Assembly (NCBI GenBank): GCA_964017235.1
Contig: OZ024934.1
Coordinates: forward strand, 81,000,706 to 81,064,705
Source of the DNA: Sabellastarte sp. h YS-2021
Lineage: Eukaryota; Annelida; Polychaeta; Sabellida; Sabellidae
Length of the DNA: 64,000 nucleotides
Direction: 5' to 3'
Positions 12,501 through 24,500 of this stretch are shown here, piece by piece. The notes under the pieces were generated by a model. It was not told the origin of the DNA. It saw only the letters and a program-made list of their open reading frames with translations, and made no database searches. Position 1 is the stretch's first letter; every line of letters begins with the position of its first letter. The translations under genes and the position numbers were made by a program.

Positions 12501-15500
12501 ACAAACGACCACTTCCATATCAGAGCCAATTAAATCACTTTTACTCATTTGAATATTTTGTAGCCTTACCGTTGGCTGATCTTCCATCACCGTGACGATG
12601 GTTTCGAGAGTGTTGAGTATTCCCATTGCAGCGATGGCTTTCTCATCGCTACCCTCATTGTCTCCTTCCAAAACCTTGGCAAATGTCTCTGCCTGAAATG
12701 TCAATTTATAAATATACTTGAAATGATCAATCTATGGATATAATACCTGAAGTGCACTGTGGTTTGTCAATAAAATCTTACTGCATTATGGTATTTGTAT
12801 TTATACTCAGCACAATATCTCCATGTATTATAGGACTCAAAGCCCTATATGATCCTTTCGACTGTGCAAGTACAGTCCAACTCTCAACTTACTGACATTC
12901 CCTTAACTTTTAAGACAGAGGCTCAAGGATGAACATTTTCAACATCCTTGAGGTTCTTTAACCTTCCAGTGGGGATAGGACCCAATGACAGAGGACTGCC
13001 ATTTTTAAGTGGTCATACGAGCCACTATGTATCTGCCTGTACCTGGGATTGAACCCACGTCTTTTGTGTTAATCCCTAAAATTCTTAGCCTGGAACAATT
13101 TTTTAGCTATATTTGAAATGATCAATGTCTGGATAGTATATCTGAAATGTGAAGTGAATACCAAAAATATCTTAACTGCATTATGGTTACTTCAACACCA
13201 ACAATGGCGCCAAAATGCATTTGTCCTCTAGCAAGGCGTATTAATGCAATAAAATCCCAATTTATACTGGTACTATACTTGTACTATTTTACATTGAAAA
13301 TTCAGAACCATGGTGAACTGATTTTCCATATAGGTCAAACTTGAGATTTTATGTTCTGTTCAACAGCTTAGGTCACATGACACATCACACATGTACAAAA
13401 ATAGTGGTTGGGAGGCAAATTTGCAACACTGGAACTGTTACATATAATAGGAATTTGTGGAAATAAACAGGTGTACATCGGGGGGGTCGCCAATGTAAAA
13501 CCTTTCCAATTCTGGGACTCCGCGGTTTAGTATACGCCAATCAAAGATGGAAGTTTCCTTTTACAAAATCGCAATAAAAGTACATACAAAAATATGGGAT
13601 AAAGTTTGAAACTACTTCAAATTTGTGCCCCATTTAAAATAGTCAACGTTTTCCCTCCACTATATGTCTTGACGAGCAAGACGGACATTATAATACGTTT
13701 TAACTTATTTACCAAAAACAGTCCTAATGAAATCGCTGCAGTATAAAAGTCTGTTAATGCACAAAAATATGGGATAAAAGCTTATAATTTCTTCAGATTC
13801 AGGGTGTGTGTCTACTATTTTAAGTTTTCCTTGTGTGTTGACAAGCGAGAAGACAGTTGTAAAATCTCATTACGGCATTTCTCAATACCAAGACACCGGC
13901 CCTACTGACCGACCCATCACTAATATAAAACCAAGATGTATTTATTACTTCAGTAACAATACTGACTAGTGATGGGACGATTAGACGTGTGCTCGATTAA
14001 TCGTCTGTGATAGTGTAAAAAGACGGTCGGTCGTTGTCTAATAATCAAATTTCCAGCTTAAACCTTACCTTTCATAATTTATCTCAACATCCACATGTTT
14101 TTTTTACATATTTTAGGTATTTCTACTTAATAAACTGGCAGTTTTTTCTTGAATTACGAGTTTGTTTATAGATACCGATATTTACAGGAAGTGGGTGCTT
14201 TCAGTAGATTCTAAATGTCGGAACACCATTATTCTTACCGGATTGACCTATACTTTATCCCGGAAAGTGTTTCTTAAATAATAAACAATGGAGTAAAATA
14301 ATCGATTAGGGGTCGATCATCAGTCGGAAAAATGGACGAATAATCAACCATGAAAATTGGAGGCGAGTCCCAACACTAATACGGACTGGCTTACCAGATG
14401 TGTTGTGATGTCGATGGCCAGTGGAATGATTTCTTCAATATAACTGCACACGAGTTTCTGCAGTACACTGGTCAGGTCGTCATTCTCAGTCTCTCGCAGC
14501 ACTTTCAGGATTTCAATAATGATGGTTTTCACATGTGGCCTCAGCATTTCCAAAGCTGCAAAGTAATTTTAAATTGCAGTACTTAAATACAAGTTCTTCG
14601 TCTCGAGCGCAATGTTTCATGTGACTGTGTTACATCACAGTTTTATAATTTATTACATATTTATATTTCCAATTTATAGCTTAATATAGCCTTTTTAAGA
14701 TGTAATTTGAGGTTTCAAAGCTTTATGGTAAAACATGTATCCTTTTAAAGATATTGTATAAAATTACATAAAATACTGGAAAGCAACAAATCGTTTGCAA
14801 AGTAATGTACTATTTTACAGTACTTCATGACCTATGAATACAGAAACATTAGAAAGCCATATCTAAATTAAACATTGACATTTAAATATTAATTGAAAAA
14901 TCAAGATTTTCACCCGCCTATACCTTTGTCCTGCTCTGAGAGAAGCATCTGTATAGATATTGCCGCCTCCACTTTTACAGGCAGGTCCTCATCTCCTACA
15001 ATGGCCCCACGTAACAGATTAAGTGCCTGCTCCAGGTTCTTCATGTCCTTGAACTTCACCTCACTAAAACTGTGCAGCACCCAGCATGCCTACAAGAAAT
15101 AAACCATGAATTTTTTAATTCATATCTACCTGACCAAAGGTTGGGGTGTTTTATGTCCCATTCTAAAATTATACGCTGCGCAGTGACCTTGGACACGTCT
15201 TTTGCGCAATGCTGGAATCGCGAATATAGAACGGTAAATAAAACGCTGTTGAATTCTGCGTGCATCATCCCTTTGCGTACAAATGTAAACAACTAGCGGT
15301 AAAATAAAACGTAAATTATATGCAGCAAATATTAAGTCAAATAATTAAGTGGGGATTTTTATCAATATTTCATTTAAAGATCGACTACTCATTAATTTTT
15401 ATGAGATCACAGAATTCTGTTGGGGATTTCCTAACAATATTTTAACCAAAAGGCTGTTTGCACATCCATCACTCTGCACGTTTAGTTAATGGAACAGCCA

Positions 15501-18500
15501 ACATGACATTGGATTTGTTTTGATTTTTGCGCAAGATTTACCCCTTATTTTGAACAAAATATCAATGTAACCATTTTAGAATAGGAATAAAAGACAAATT
15601 TTTGTGCTTGATGACGGTTTTAAACTATCGATCTGCTGTATTAAAGCACTCAGCCCTTCGCGGCTTTAATATTCAGCAGATCGATAGTTTAAACCATCAT
15701 AAAGCACTCGAATATGTCTTTTATTCCTATATTCAACAGCCAGGTTCATAAAGGGACAGTCCCTAAGCACTGACATTGACCACTAAGCTAACCAGGAACT
15801 CTCTTTTACATCCACAAAGTAATATTGACCACTTAATTCATTCAATCAAGACATGCATTTTTTTAATATGATGGTGAATTAAGATTTTGGCAGAGCTATA
15901 TGAAAACCAGTGGCACTTAGCTATGTGGTTCTGATCAATCTGGCATGTCTAAATATTTCTGAACTTAAACATACACTCTTCTGATGTTTAGAGGTGTAAC
16001 TTCTGAACAAAACCCCAAAATATCAAGAATTAAACACAAGAGGGTCAAAGATGCCCCAAAAGGCGGGTTGCACAGGCAGCAATAAGGTTAGCGACTGCTG
16101 TAATTACATTTAGAAACAAGGAAAGAAATGTTAGGTCACCCAGTTAAGGTGAATGTTTTAGACGTGCTAAGAAATGTAAAACTTGTAATCTAGGTTACAT
16201 AATTGTATCTATGCAAACTTGTAATCTAGGTTACATAATTGTATCTATGCTATAAAAGGACAAACGAAAGGACGTAATTACACCAATTTCGAAAGCAACT
16301 TAGCTATGATGGTGATGTATCTCCCTGTCAAATTTGAATTCGATTGGACAAAGCATTTTCGAGTTAGAGTCCAGAAACGGAAATGTTGACAGACAAACGG
16401 ACGGACAAAATTACACCAATTTCGAAAGGAACCTAGCTATGATGGTGATCTATCTCCCTGTCAAGTTTGAATTTGATTGGACACAGCGTTTTCAAGTTAG
16501 AGTCCGGAAACAGAAATGTTGACTGACAGACAAATGGGACAAAAAACAGACAAACGAACGAACAGAATTACACCAATTTCGAAAGGAACCTAGCTATGAT
16601 GGTGATCTATCTCCCTGTCAAGTTTGAATTCGATTGGACAAACCTTTTTTGAGTTAGAGTCCGGAAACGGAAATTTTGATTGACAAACGGACAAAAAGAG
16701 TCAAGAGAACCCTTTGAGGTCAAGGTCGGCTACCAACTAACCGGTTACCCGGAAGTCTACAGACGTCCCCCCCCCCCCCCCCCCCCCCCTTTCTTTCTCA
16801 GGAGTGCTCTGAGAAAGGGAAGAGAGAGAGGGGGGCTGAAATAAACTTCCCTAGGGAAGCAAGTCAGATTTTTTTTTTTTTTTTTTTTTTTGTATTTTAT
16901 ATATACAAGGTATATACAGTATGTACATATTAACTTATTTACACATCTCATTATTGGGCTTGGTGGTGCACCTGTTGTGCAGCCACGACTGGTCCCAAAT
17001 GGAAAAGCTCTGAGTCAGCCCAAGCCACATCCTTCAAATAAAACTGAGTGAAGGTGTTGCGAGATTTCCAGTGGCAGGCTGACAAAATCTGCTCTAAGGA
17101 GATTCCTGATTGGAAAGCCTTAGAGGTAGACTTGCTCCAAGTCTTTGTATCCATCAGTAACCAGAACAGTTAAATTTAAATTGGAAACTTACAGGAGTTC
17201 ATTATACCACAAGCAATCTGGAGTATGGGGGATAGTCTCTGAAAAAACAAACTTTTGTAAGGGCTGGTTGTTTCTTCAAAAGTCATACAGTACCCATATA
17301 TTACACAAAAGACAAAAGGACTTGGTGTAAGTCTACCTTAGAGGCAGCAAAGGCCCTAACATCATGGGCTTTAACCTGATGCAAGGTGAGGGCCTCCTGG
17401 TCAGAGAGCTCATAGCACAAGATCACAGTCTGTTTGATCCATGAGGAGATAGTGGCAGGTGAGATGTCTTTGTCAAACCCTTTTTTGAAGGAGACAAAGG
17501 CCAGCTCCTTGTTCTGCCTAAGATCTGAGGTCCTGTCCAAGTAGTAGCGTAGGGCTCTGACTGGATATAGGGACCTGTCACCCTTGAGTGACTTGTCCAG
17601 AGATGGGGCCAGGGCTGGTATGACCACTGGAGCTACACTATCTGGACCCTCCTTGGCCAGCTGGTTCTTGGATAGAAAGCTGGGTGAGGGGTACAAGGAC
17701 ACCTTAGACCAGTCTGACTGGTGTCTGATGTTCTTATGTAACCAAGCATGGATCTCATTCCTGTGTTTGCCAGAACCTAAGGCCAGTAGAAAAACAGTTT
17801 TGAAGGTCAAGTGTTTCAGTGAGGCCTCATTTAAGGGTTCAAAGGGAGCCTTGGTCAGCTGGTGTAAAACCAGAGAGAGGTTCCAAGAGGGAATGCTCCT
17901 CCTGCCCTTGGGTCTGTCTCTATGAAAACTATCCAGGAGACACGCGAGATTCTCATTCTTGCTGACATTAATGGGTACATTGCCTAATTTGTCAGCAATG
18001 GCTGATCTGTAGCCATTGACAGTGCCTGGTTGCAACTTCTTGTCCTGAAACAAGTGCAGGAGGAAGTCAGCTATGGGTTTCAGAGGTGGTGCCCTGAAGC
18101 CCACCTGATTACTGAGGCACTACTTTGCAAAAATGGTCCACTTTGTCTCATAGACGGATCTGGTTGATCCTCTTTGGGGAGCCTCAATTCGTGCTGCCAC
18201 TGCCTCAGAGAAGCCTTGCTCCTTGATCGCCGAGGCTCTAGGAGCCAGGCATGTAGATTCAGATTTGACAGGTTCCTGTGTAGGACCTGGTTGAATGGCT
18301 GAGACACTAGGTTTGGTATGCTGGGCAGACACAGTGGGATCTGACTGGACATTGGCACTAGATCCCAGAACCAGGGCATGTTGGGCCACCCCAGTGCAAT
18401 CAGGATCATTCTGTTGCATGGGTAGTCCTGCAACTTCTCCACCACTTTACCCAAGATGGCTGCTGGTGGGAAGGCATATGGGTCCAGGTCCTCCCAGGAC

Positions 18501-21500
18501 AGGCTGAGTGCATCCACTGCCTATGCCTGGCAGTCTGGGACCGGCGACACAAACTGTGGCAGTTTGTTGTTGAATCTGGTGGCAAACAGGCCCACCTGGG
18601 GCTGGTGCCACCGGGAGCATATAGCTTGGAATACTTCTGGGTGAAGGGACCACTCTGTCTGAATGGTCTGGCCAAGTCTGGATAGCTTGTCTGCTATCAC
18701 GTTCAGCCGGCCGGGGATGTGACATGCTCTGAGAGTTACTTGTTTCCTGGTACACCAGGACAGTATTCTCCACAGTAGGGCACACAGAGAGCCCGATTTC
18801 ATCCCCCCTTCTTTGTTGATATAGGCAACCACTGTTGTGTTGTCTGTAGCTATTAGTACTGTCTTGTTGCAGCAGAGGTTTTGAAACTCTTTTAGAGCTA
18901 GAAAGACTGCTTTTAGCTCTAAATGATTTATGTGCAACTTGCTTTCTGGAAGGGACCAGGTTCCCCTTGCAGTGTGCTCGTTTAAGTGAGTGCCCCACCC
19001 TTCTTTTGATGCGTCTGTAAATATTTGCAGAGCATGTTTTAGAGGGTGTAATGGTTGACCTGGTAGCACATTGTCTTCCTCCAACAACCGCCTTAGGTGG
19101 GGGTGGAGCGACCTGGGGACTGGAATCACCTTTTCTAGTGACTCTGGGACCCTCCAGTTGTTTTTCAAGTGCCAGTGTATGGGCCTCATGTGGAGTCGCC
19201 CTAGGTGGACTTGCTTTTCTGTTGCTGTGAGTAGACCTATGAGGGACATGAACTGCCGGACCAGGCACAACAGACCGGACAGTATTGACTGAATCTTGTC
19301 TGTCAAGGCCTGCCAATGCTCTGGTGTGGGTCTGACCTTGCCCTCTTTCAGGTCGAACTGGTAACCTACGAAGTTGAAAACCTGTTTTGGGACCAGCTCG
19401 GACTTTTCCTTGTTCACCAGCCAACCTAGTTCCTGACAGAGAGCTACCAAGGTCTGTGTACGCTGGAGACAAGTTTGATGGGATGTGGCTCTCACCAACC
19501 AGTCGTCTAGGTACCGGTGGAAAAACCCAGGGAATTCTGATTTTCTACCGGTTCTACTGCATTTTTGTTCACCAGCTGATACAGTGCCTCTAAAAGGTGG
19601 GCCTGTTTGGCTATTTTGGTAGTTGCTTATGACAGTTGGTGACCTGGTCAAGTTTGGGTCTGAAACGGGGGAGGGTGTAGCCCTCTCTCAGTGTGTTGAC
19701 TACTTTTCAACTCGAACCCAGAGCTTCCCACTTTTCCCAAAAATTGTGTAACCTTGCCCCTACAGGTGGAGCAGTTGTGACAAGATTTACAGAACTCAAG
19801 TGACCTACACAGGAAACATCTTTCACATATTTTATTTCTGTGTACATTTGACAACAATTGGGATTTACGCCTTTCCTTTGTGGCAACCTGGTGACAATAT
19901 GAGCATTTGCAACACAAAAGTCTACATTCAAATTTAAAGTCACTCTCTTGTCTCCGGCTAACACTGGTGGTGGTGGGTTCAAGCCTATCTGACCGGTAAC
20001 GCAGAGTCCTTCTGACCGGTCACAAACTCTACACATTGATTGTCATTTACGTGGCTTTGAACCCTTAGCCGGCTTCTGGGAGAATGTTGAGGGCTTGCCA
20101 CGACCTTTCCTTGACTGTTGCTTGTCCGTTATTTGCGTCCATGCGGAAACACCGGATTTCCGGTCCGGATGGGTAGCAGACTTGTCACTGGGAGCATAAG
20201 GGTGAAAGCGACCTTGACGTCTGTGAGATTGGCCAAAGAACGCCTCTCCTCACTTCTGCAGATTTCCTCTTCAGCCTTGGTGATAAGCTGATCCGGGAAC
20301 AGTGAGTTGAGATGGACTGGAGACGTTCTCAAGGCGTTCAGGGTGTCTTGCTTCACACCAGCATGTAAGTACTCTAAATAGCTGTCCCTGCGAGCAAGAG
20401 TGAAGTTAGCCATGCTGATGAACACACCCTCTGAAAGGTCTTGCATTGTCCTGGCCATGGCTTGAGAGATTGACCGGGTGAAGGTAACTAGATAGTCCAA
20501 TTCATCAACCGCCTGCTTCGTTCTTTCAGACGACTTGCCCTCCTTGTCCAGATGTAGGGTTTTCAGCTGAGCAGACATGGCATCCTGAACCCTGGTCAAG
20601 CATCTTGTTAATCCAGCAGCCTGGTTGCACATGACAGTTTGTTCACAAGCTGTTCTCTCCCAACGCCTCAGCAGGTCCTGGCTGAAGGCCCGGGAAGGTG
20701 GGGCAGTAGGAAGGCTTCGTCTTGCAACTCGACTGAAGGAATGGTTGAGCTTGGCCGGTTCCGGTGCATACTGTGTTACTCTCACAGTCCTTCTTCTCAG
20801 TATGCATCCCATACCATCTGGATGACCTAGGGGGCTTGACAAACGGATCTTTGAGGAGGCCAGCAGTGTCAGTATTCCTTGCAGGGTAGCCCTCTGTGAT
20901 GGTGAGATTAAGCTTGTCCATCTTTTTACATAGCCAATCGTCCACCGGAAGCTTGACTGACACTTTACCGGTTGGCTGGACACGGGAACCGGCAAAGGGA
21001 TTGTCATCAGAAGAGGACACATTCTCGAACTCAGGAACCTTGTGCCAACCCATAAAGGATCTAACTCCTCTGATTGTCTCTCTGTAGTTGGCCTCCTCAG
21101 ATACTTCTTGATCTGCAGACTTGTCCCTGGTGAGATCTCTATCTGGGGACCCGTCCTGGTAGTTTCCTTCCAACAGGGAACCGGTAACACTGTGTTGGTC
21201 ATCCTCACTATCAGATCCACTGGAGCTCTGGACAACTCTACCGGTCAGGGTCTGTTCTGGACTGAGGTCAGCATCACCAGTACCGGATGGCAGTACATCA
21301 GGGACTGAACCGGGGGCCTGAACAGGCTGGGTTGCTGTCCCGGCACCGGGAGCCTCAAGAGGCTGGGTGGCAGTCTGCATCTCATCTACAGCCTCACCGG
21401 TGGCCTGAACAAGGCTGGGACCGGTAACACTTGCAGGTCTAGCCAAACTACTGGTGCTGGCACCAGGATCAAAGAATGGCTTCTGGCTGGGGGAGACTTC

Positions 21501-24500
21501 TGCTGCTGGCTTCACAACCGGTTCCACCGGAACGGTGAAGGACTTGGCTAACAGTATGGCTTCCAGCCTTGCAAACCTCTCTGCCCATTTATCGTCCAGA
21601 TTCTTTAAGTCTTCAGATGAAGATCTGCTACTGGTACTGGGCTTCTTCTTCTTGGCAGATGGTTTTGCTGAATCACTGAGTTTCTTCTTCGCAGCAGCAG
21701 GGGTGGTTTCAGGCTGTACAGCCTTGTCCCCCTCCACTTTACCCAGCACACTCACGTGTGAAGGGTCCACGAGAGTGGGAGCAGGGGAGTACGAAACCAA
21801 CTTCTCTTTGTTCCTACGTTCTCTGTAAGTGGGGGTAGACAGTTGGTGGATCTGTTCAGGGTTAAAGCCTTTACAAATACTACAGTCTTTCTTGAGAACG
21901 CAGTAGTCTTCTTCAACCCCCTTGTCCCGACATCTTGCACATTTCATGTGGCCATCAAAACTCGCCATAACATGGCCACAGGTGCCTCGTTTCTGTCCTG
22001 GGGACATGATGGTTGATACTTCAGTAGAAATACGTAGAAGTAAAATAAAACAGATGAATTCATTGAAAAGTTAAAAAAACATCTCTTGTTGAAAACATGT
22101 CCGCACACTCCACGCGCCAAATGAAAAAGATGCTATGACGTCATGCTGTCTAGAAAGGAAAGAAGTACAATGCGCCACCTAGCGAATGCACACTCCTGAC
22201 CGGTCCTGCCGGTATTCTATACAGGACGTCTTTTTCTGGCGTTTGGCGGGATCGGTCGCGCCGACCGGTAAAGCAATTGTCCATTGGATAGGATGTATTA
22301 ACGCAATAAAATGTCAGTTTTCAGAATTATACTTAAGAACTTTCCATACACATTCAGAAATTCTTTAACATATAGCTTACCCTGGCACGCAGATATCCTT
22401 CTTTCTTCTGGAAGGCTGGAAAGACATGGTTCACAATCATCGTCTCTGCCTGGGTTTTGTAGATCTTTTTCTGAAATTAACCAATGGTCAAAGGTATTAC
22501 ACAGACAATGAATAAGCCTATTTGTTTCACCTTCTGCTTTTGAACCAACACAAATATGAGGTTCTAGAAAAGTATTTAGAATCTAGAATGATTCACACAA
22601 CGCCTTCCAAAATCAAAATATTTACAATCATTATGGCTTCCCTGTAGGAGGGAAAAAAGGACAATTCTGTAATCAAGGCAACCATAATAATTTTTTTTTA
22701 ATCATGTTAAATAAGATTTCTGAGGCTTTCACAAATTCAGTGGATGAAATTAACTCACGGTCAGAATAATGTCAGCCACAGCACCCACAATGTGCAGGGC
22801 TCCGGCATTACGAGTGGGCTCCAAGTTAGAAGACGTGAGCACTTGCATGACAAACCCCATGGTCTTCTGCAGAACCTCCTTTCTCTTTGATACGGCTGAA
22901 TGCAGTAAACCCTGTGCAGCAGTGACTGGTGAGAAAAACTCCTCAAACACATCTGTGAACAAAATATAACCACTTAATAACTTGTTCTCAATACCACAAA
23001 ACAAATACTAGACAAAGGACGCATCTGTGGCCAGATGCAAGATGTATACACCGGAAAAGGCCAACTAACTTAGTTTAGAAGATAAACAGCATTTTTCAAT
23101 AATAGGCAAGTTGAAAGCACTTTTAAGTTTGGAGCAGGGGCCCAAGGTCAAATCTGACCACATCAGAAGATTCGCAGGCCATGACTTCCTATAGGTTGGT
23201 TTCACACTGAAAACCTCTAGGACCAATAATAAGCGAGTTATAAGCACTTTTAACTTTGGCTATCCTCGTTTGACCTTGGAAGGGCCCTAGGTCAAATCCG
23301 ACCACACCACAAGATTCCCAGCCCATGATTTCCTATATGTTGGTTTACCATCCCAAACCTCTAGGACCAATAATAAGTGAGTTACAAGCACTTTTAAGTT
23401 TGCCTATCCTCGTTTGACCTTGAAGGGGCAGCCCAAGGTCAAATCCGACCACACCAAAATATTCGCAGCCCATGACTTCCTATAGGTTGGTTTGACATAT
23501 CAAACCTCTAGGACCAATAATAAGAGAGATATACCATAAACGACCTATTTAGCGCATCCGCCCTTGTAACCGCACCCTATCCCTTTGTGGAGGCAATATC
23601 CTCGGGGAAAGTGCACAATATCCACATATTTTTTATATATTGCACGTATTTTTACTAAATAAATAGACATTTTTGCCATGTATTTTTAGTTTGTTTATAT
23701 CTTCCGCTATATTTACAGGAAGTGGGTATTTTTAGTAGATACTAAATGTCGGAACACCGTTATTCTTACCGGATTGACCTATACGTCATCCCGGAAAGTG
23801 TTTCATGATGGGTGCACTAAAAGGTTAACTTTTTCCCACCAAATATTGAATAAAAATAGTCTTTCCTTAGCGCACTGTGCGCTAAATAAATCATTTACGG
23901 TGAGCACTTTTCATGACTGAAAAGAAACGCCCGTGGCGGCCATCTTGTTTTTTGAAAATGAGGCCAAAAATATTTTCAGTCAAGATTTTGTAATGATGAA
24001 CATATCCTGCGAATTTGAGATGTCTACCTATAATTCCCTTTGTTCTAGAGGGCCAACAAAACTCCTTGCTGAAAGTCGAAAAACACCCATGGCAGCCATC
24101 TTGTTTTTCAAAATGAGGCCAAAAATATTCCCAGGCAAGATTTTATCGTTCTGAATATAACCTGAAAATTTGAGAAGTGTACCTATAATACCCTGGCCTC
24201 TAGAGGGGTAACGAGAAAATCTCTACACACTGTGGTGGCGTACTCATGCGTAATCCATAGTATCCACTAGGGATGGGTCGGTAGGTCCGGTATCTCGGTA
24301 TCGAGAGCATTTTACTGAAATACCGTGATGAGATTTTACAACCGCCACTTCGCTTGCCAACATATATAATGGAAGGAATAGTTAAAATATTAGAAACATA
24401 CCCAAAATCTGAAGAAATTATAAGCTTTTATCCCCATATTTTCGTCCATTTGCAGACTTTTATACACGTTGATCAGAACTGCCATGTTTTGGTTACGAGA

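Larger units (their letters stand above)
16951..22316 (-). mobile_element. DIRS-like retrotransposon, copy 2, inactivated
   Basis: The gene order on the minus strand is gag (22007-20129), Cys-rich head plus RT/RNase H (19917-18080), then tyrosine recombinase (18419-16951), the order known for DIRS1-like elements. The 5' leader ends near 22316 with TATTAACGCAATAAAA. The element sits in importin intron 12 in the same orientation as the host gene, about 65 bp from the exon 12 donor. Frameshifts, two amber codons and an RT deletion show it cannot retrotranspose alone. Terminal inverted repeats and the internal complementary region could not be delimited, so the left edge is the recombinase stop. 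Confidence 0.85.

Noticed and set aside
16868-16891. Poly(A) tail of a retrocopied DIRS transcript
   Set aside because: The element keeps its candidate intron and leader and DIRS elements do not use target-primed insertion; the run is more likely a simple repeat.
20896-21828. Several plus-strand frames opposite the DIRS gag
   Set aside because: Shadows of the minus-strand gag, whose zinc-binding head and family motifs are on the other strand.
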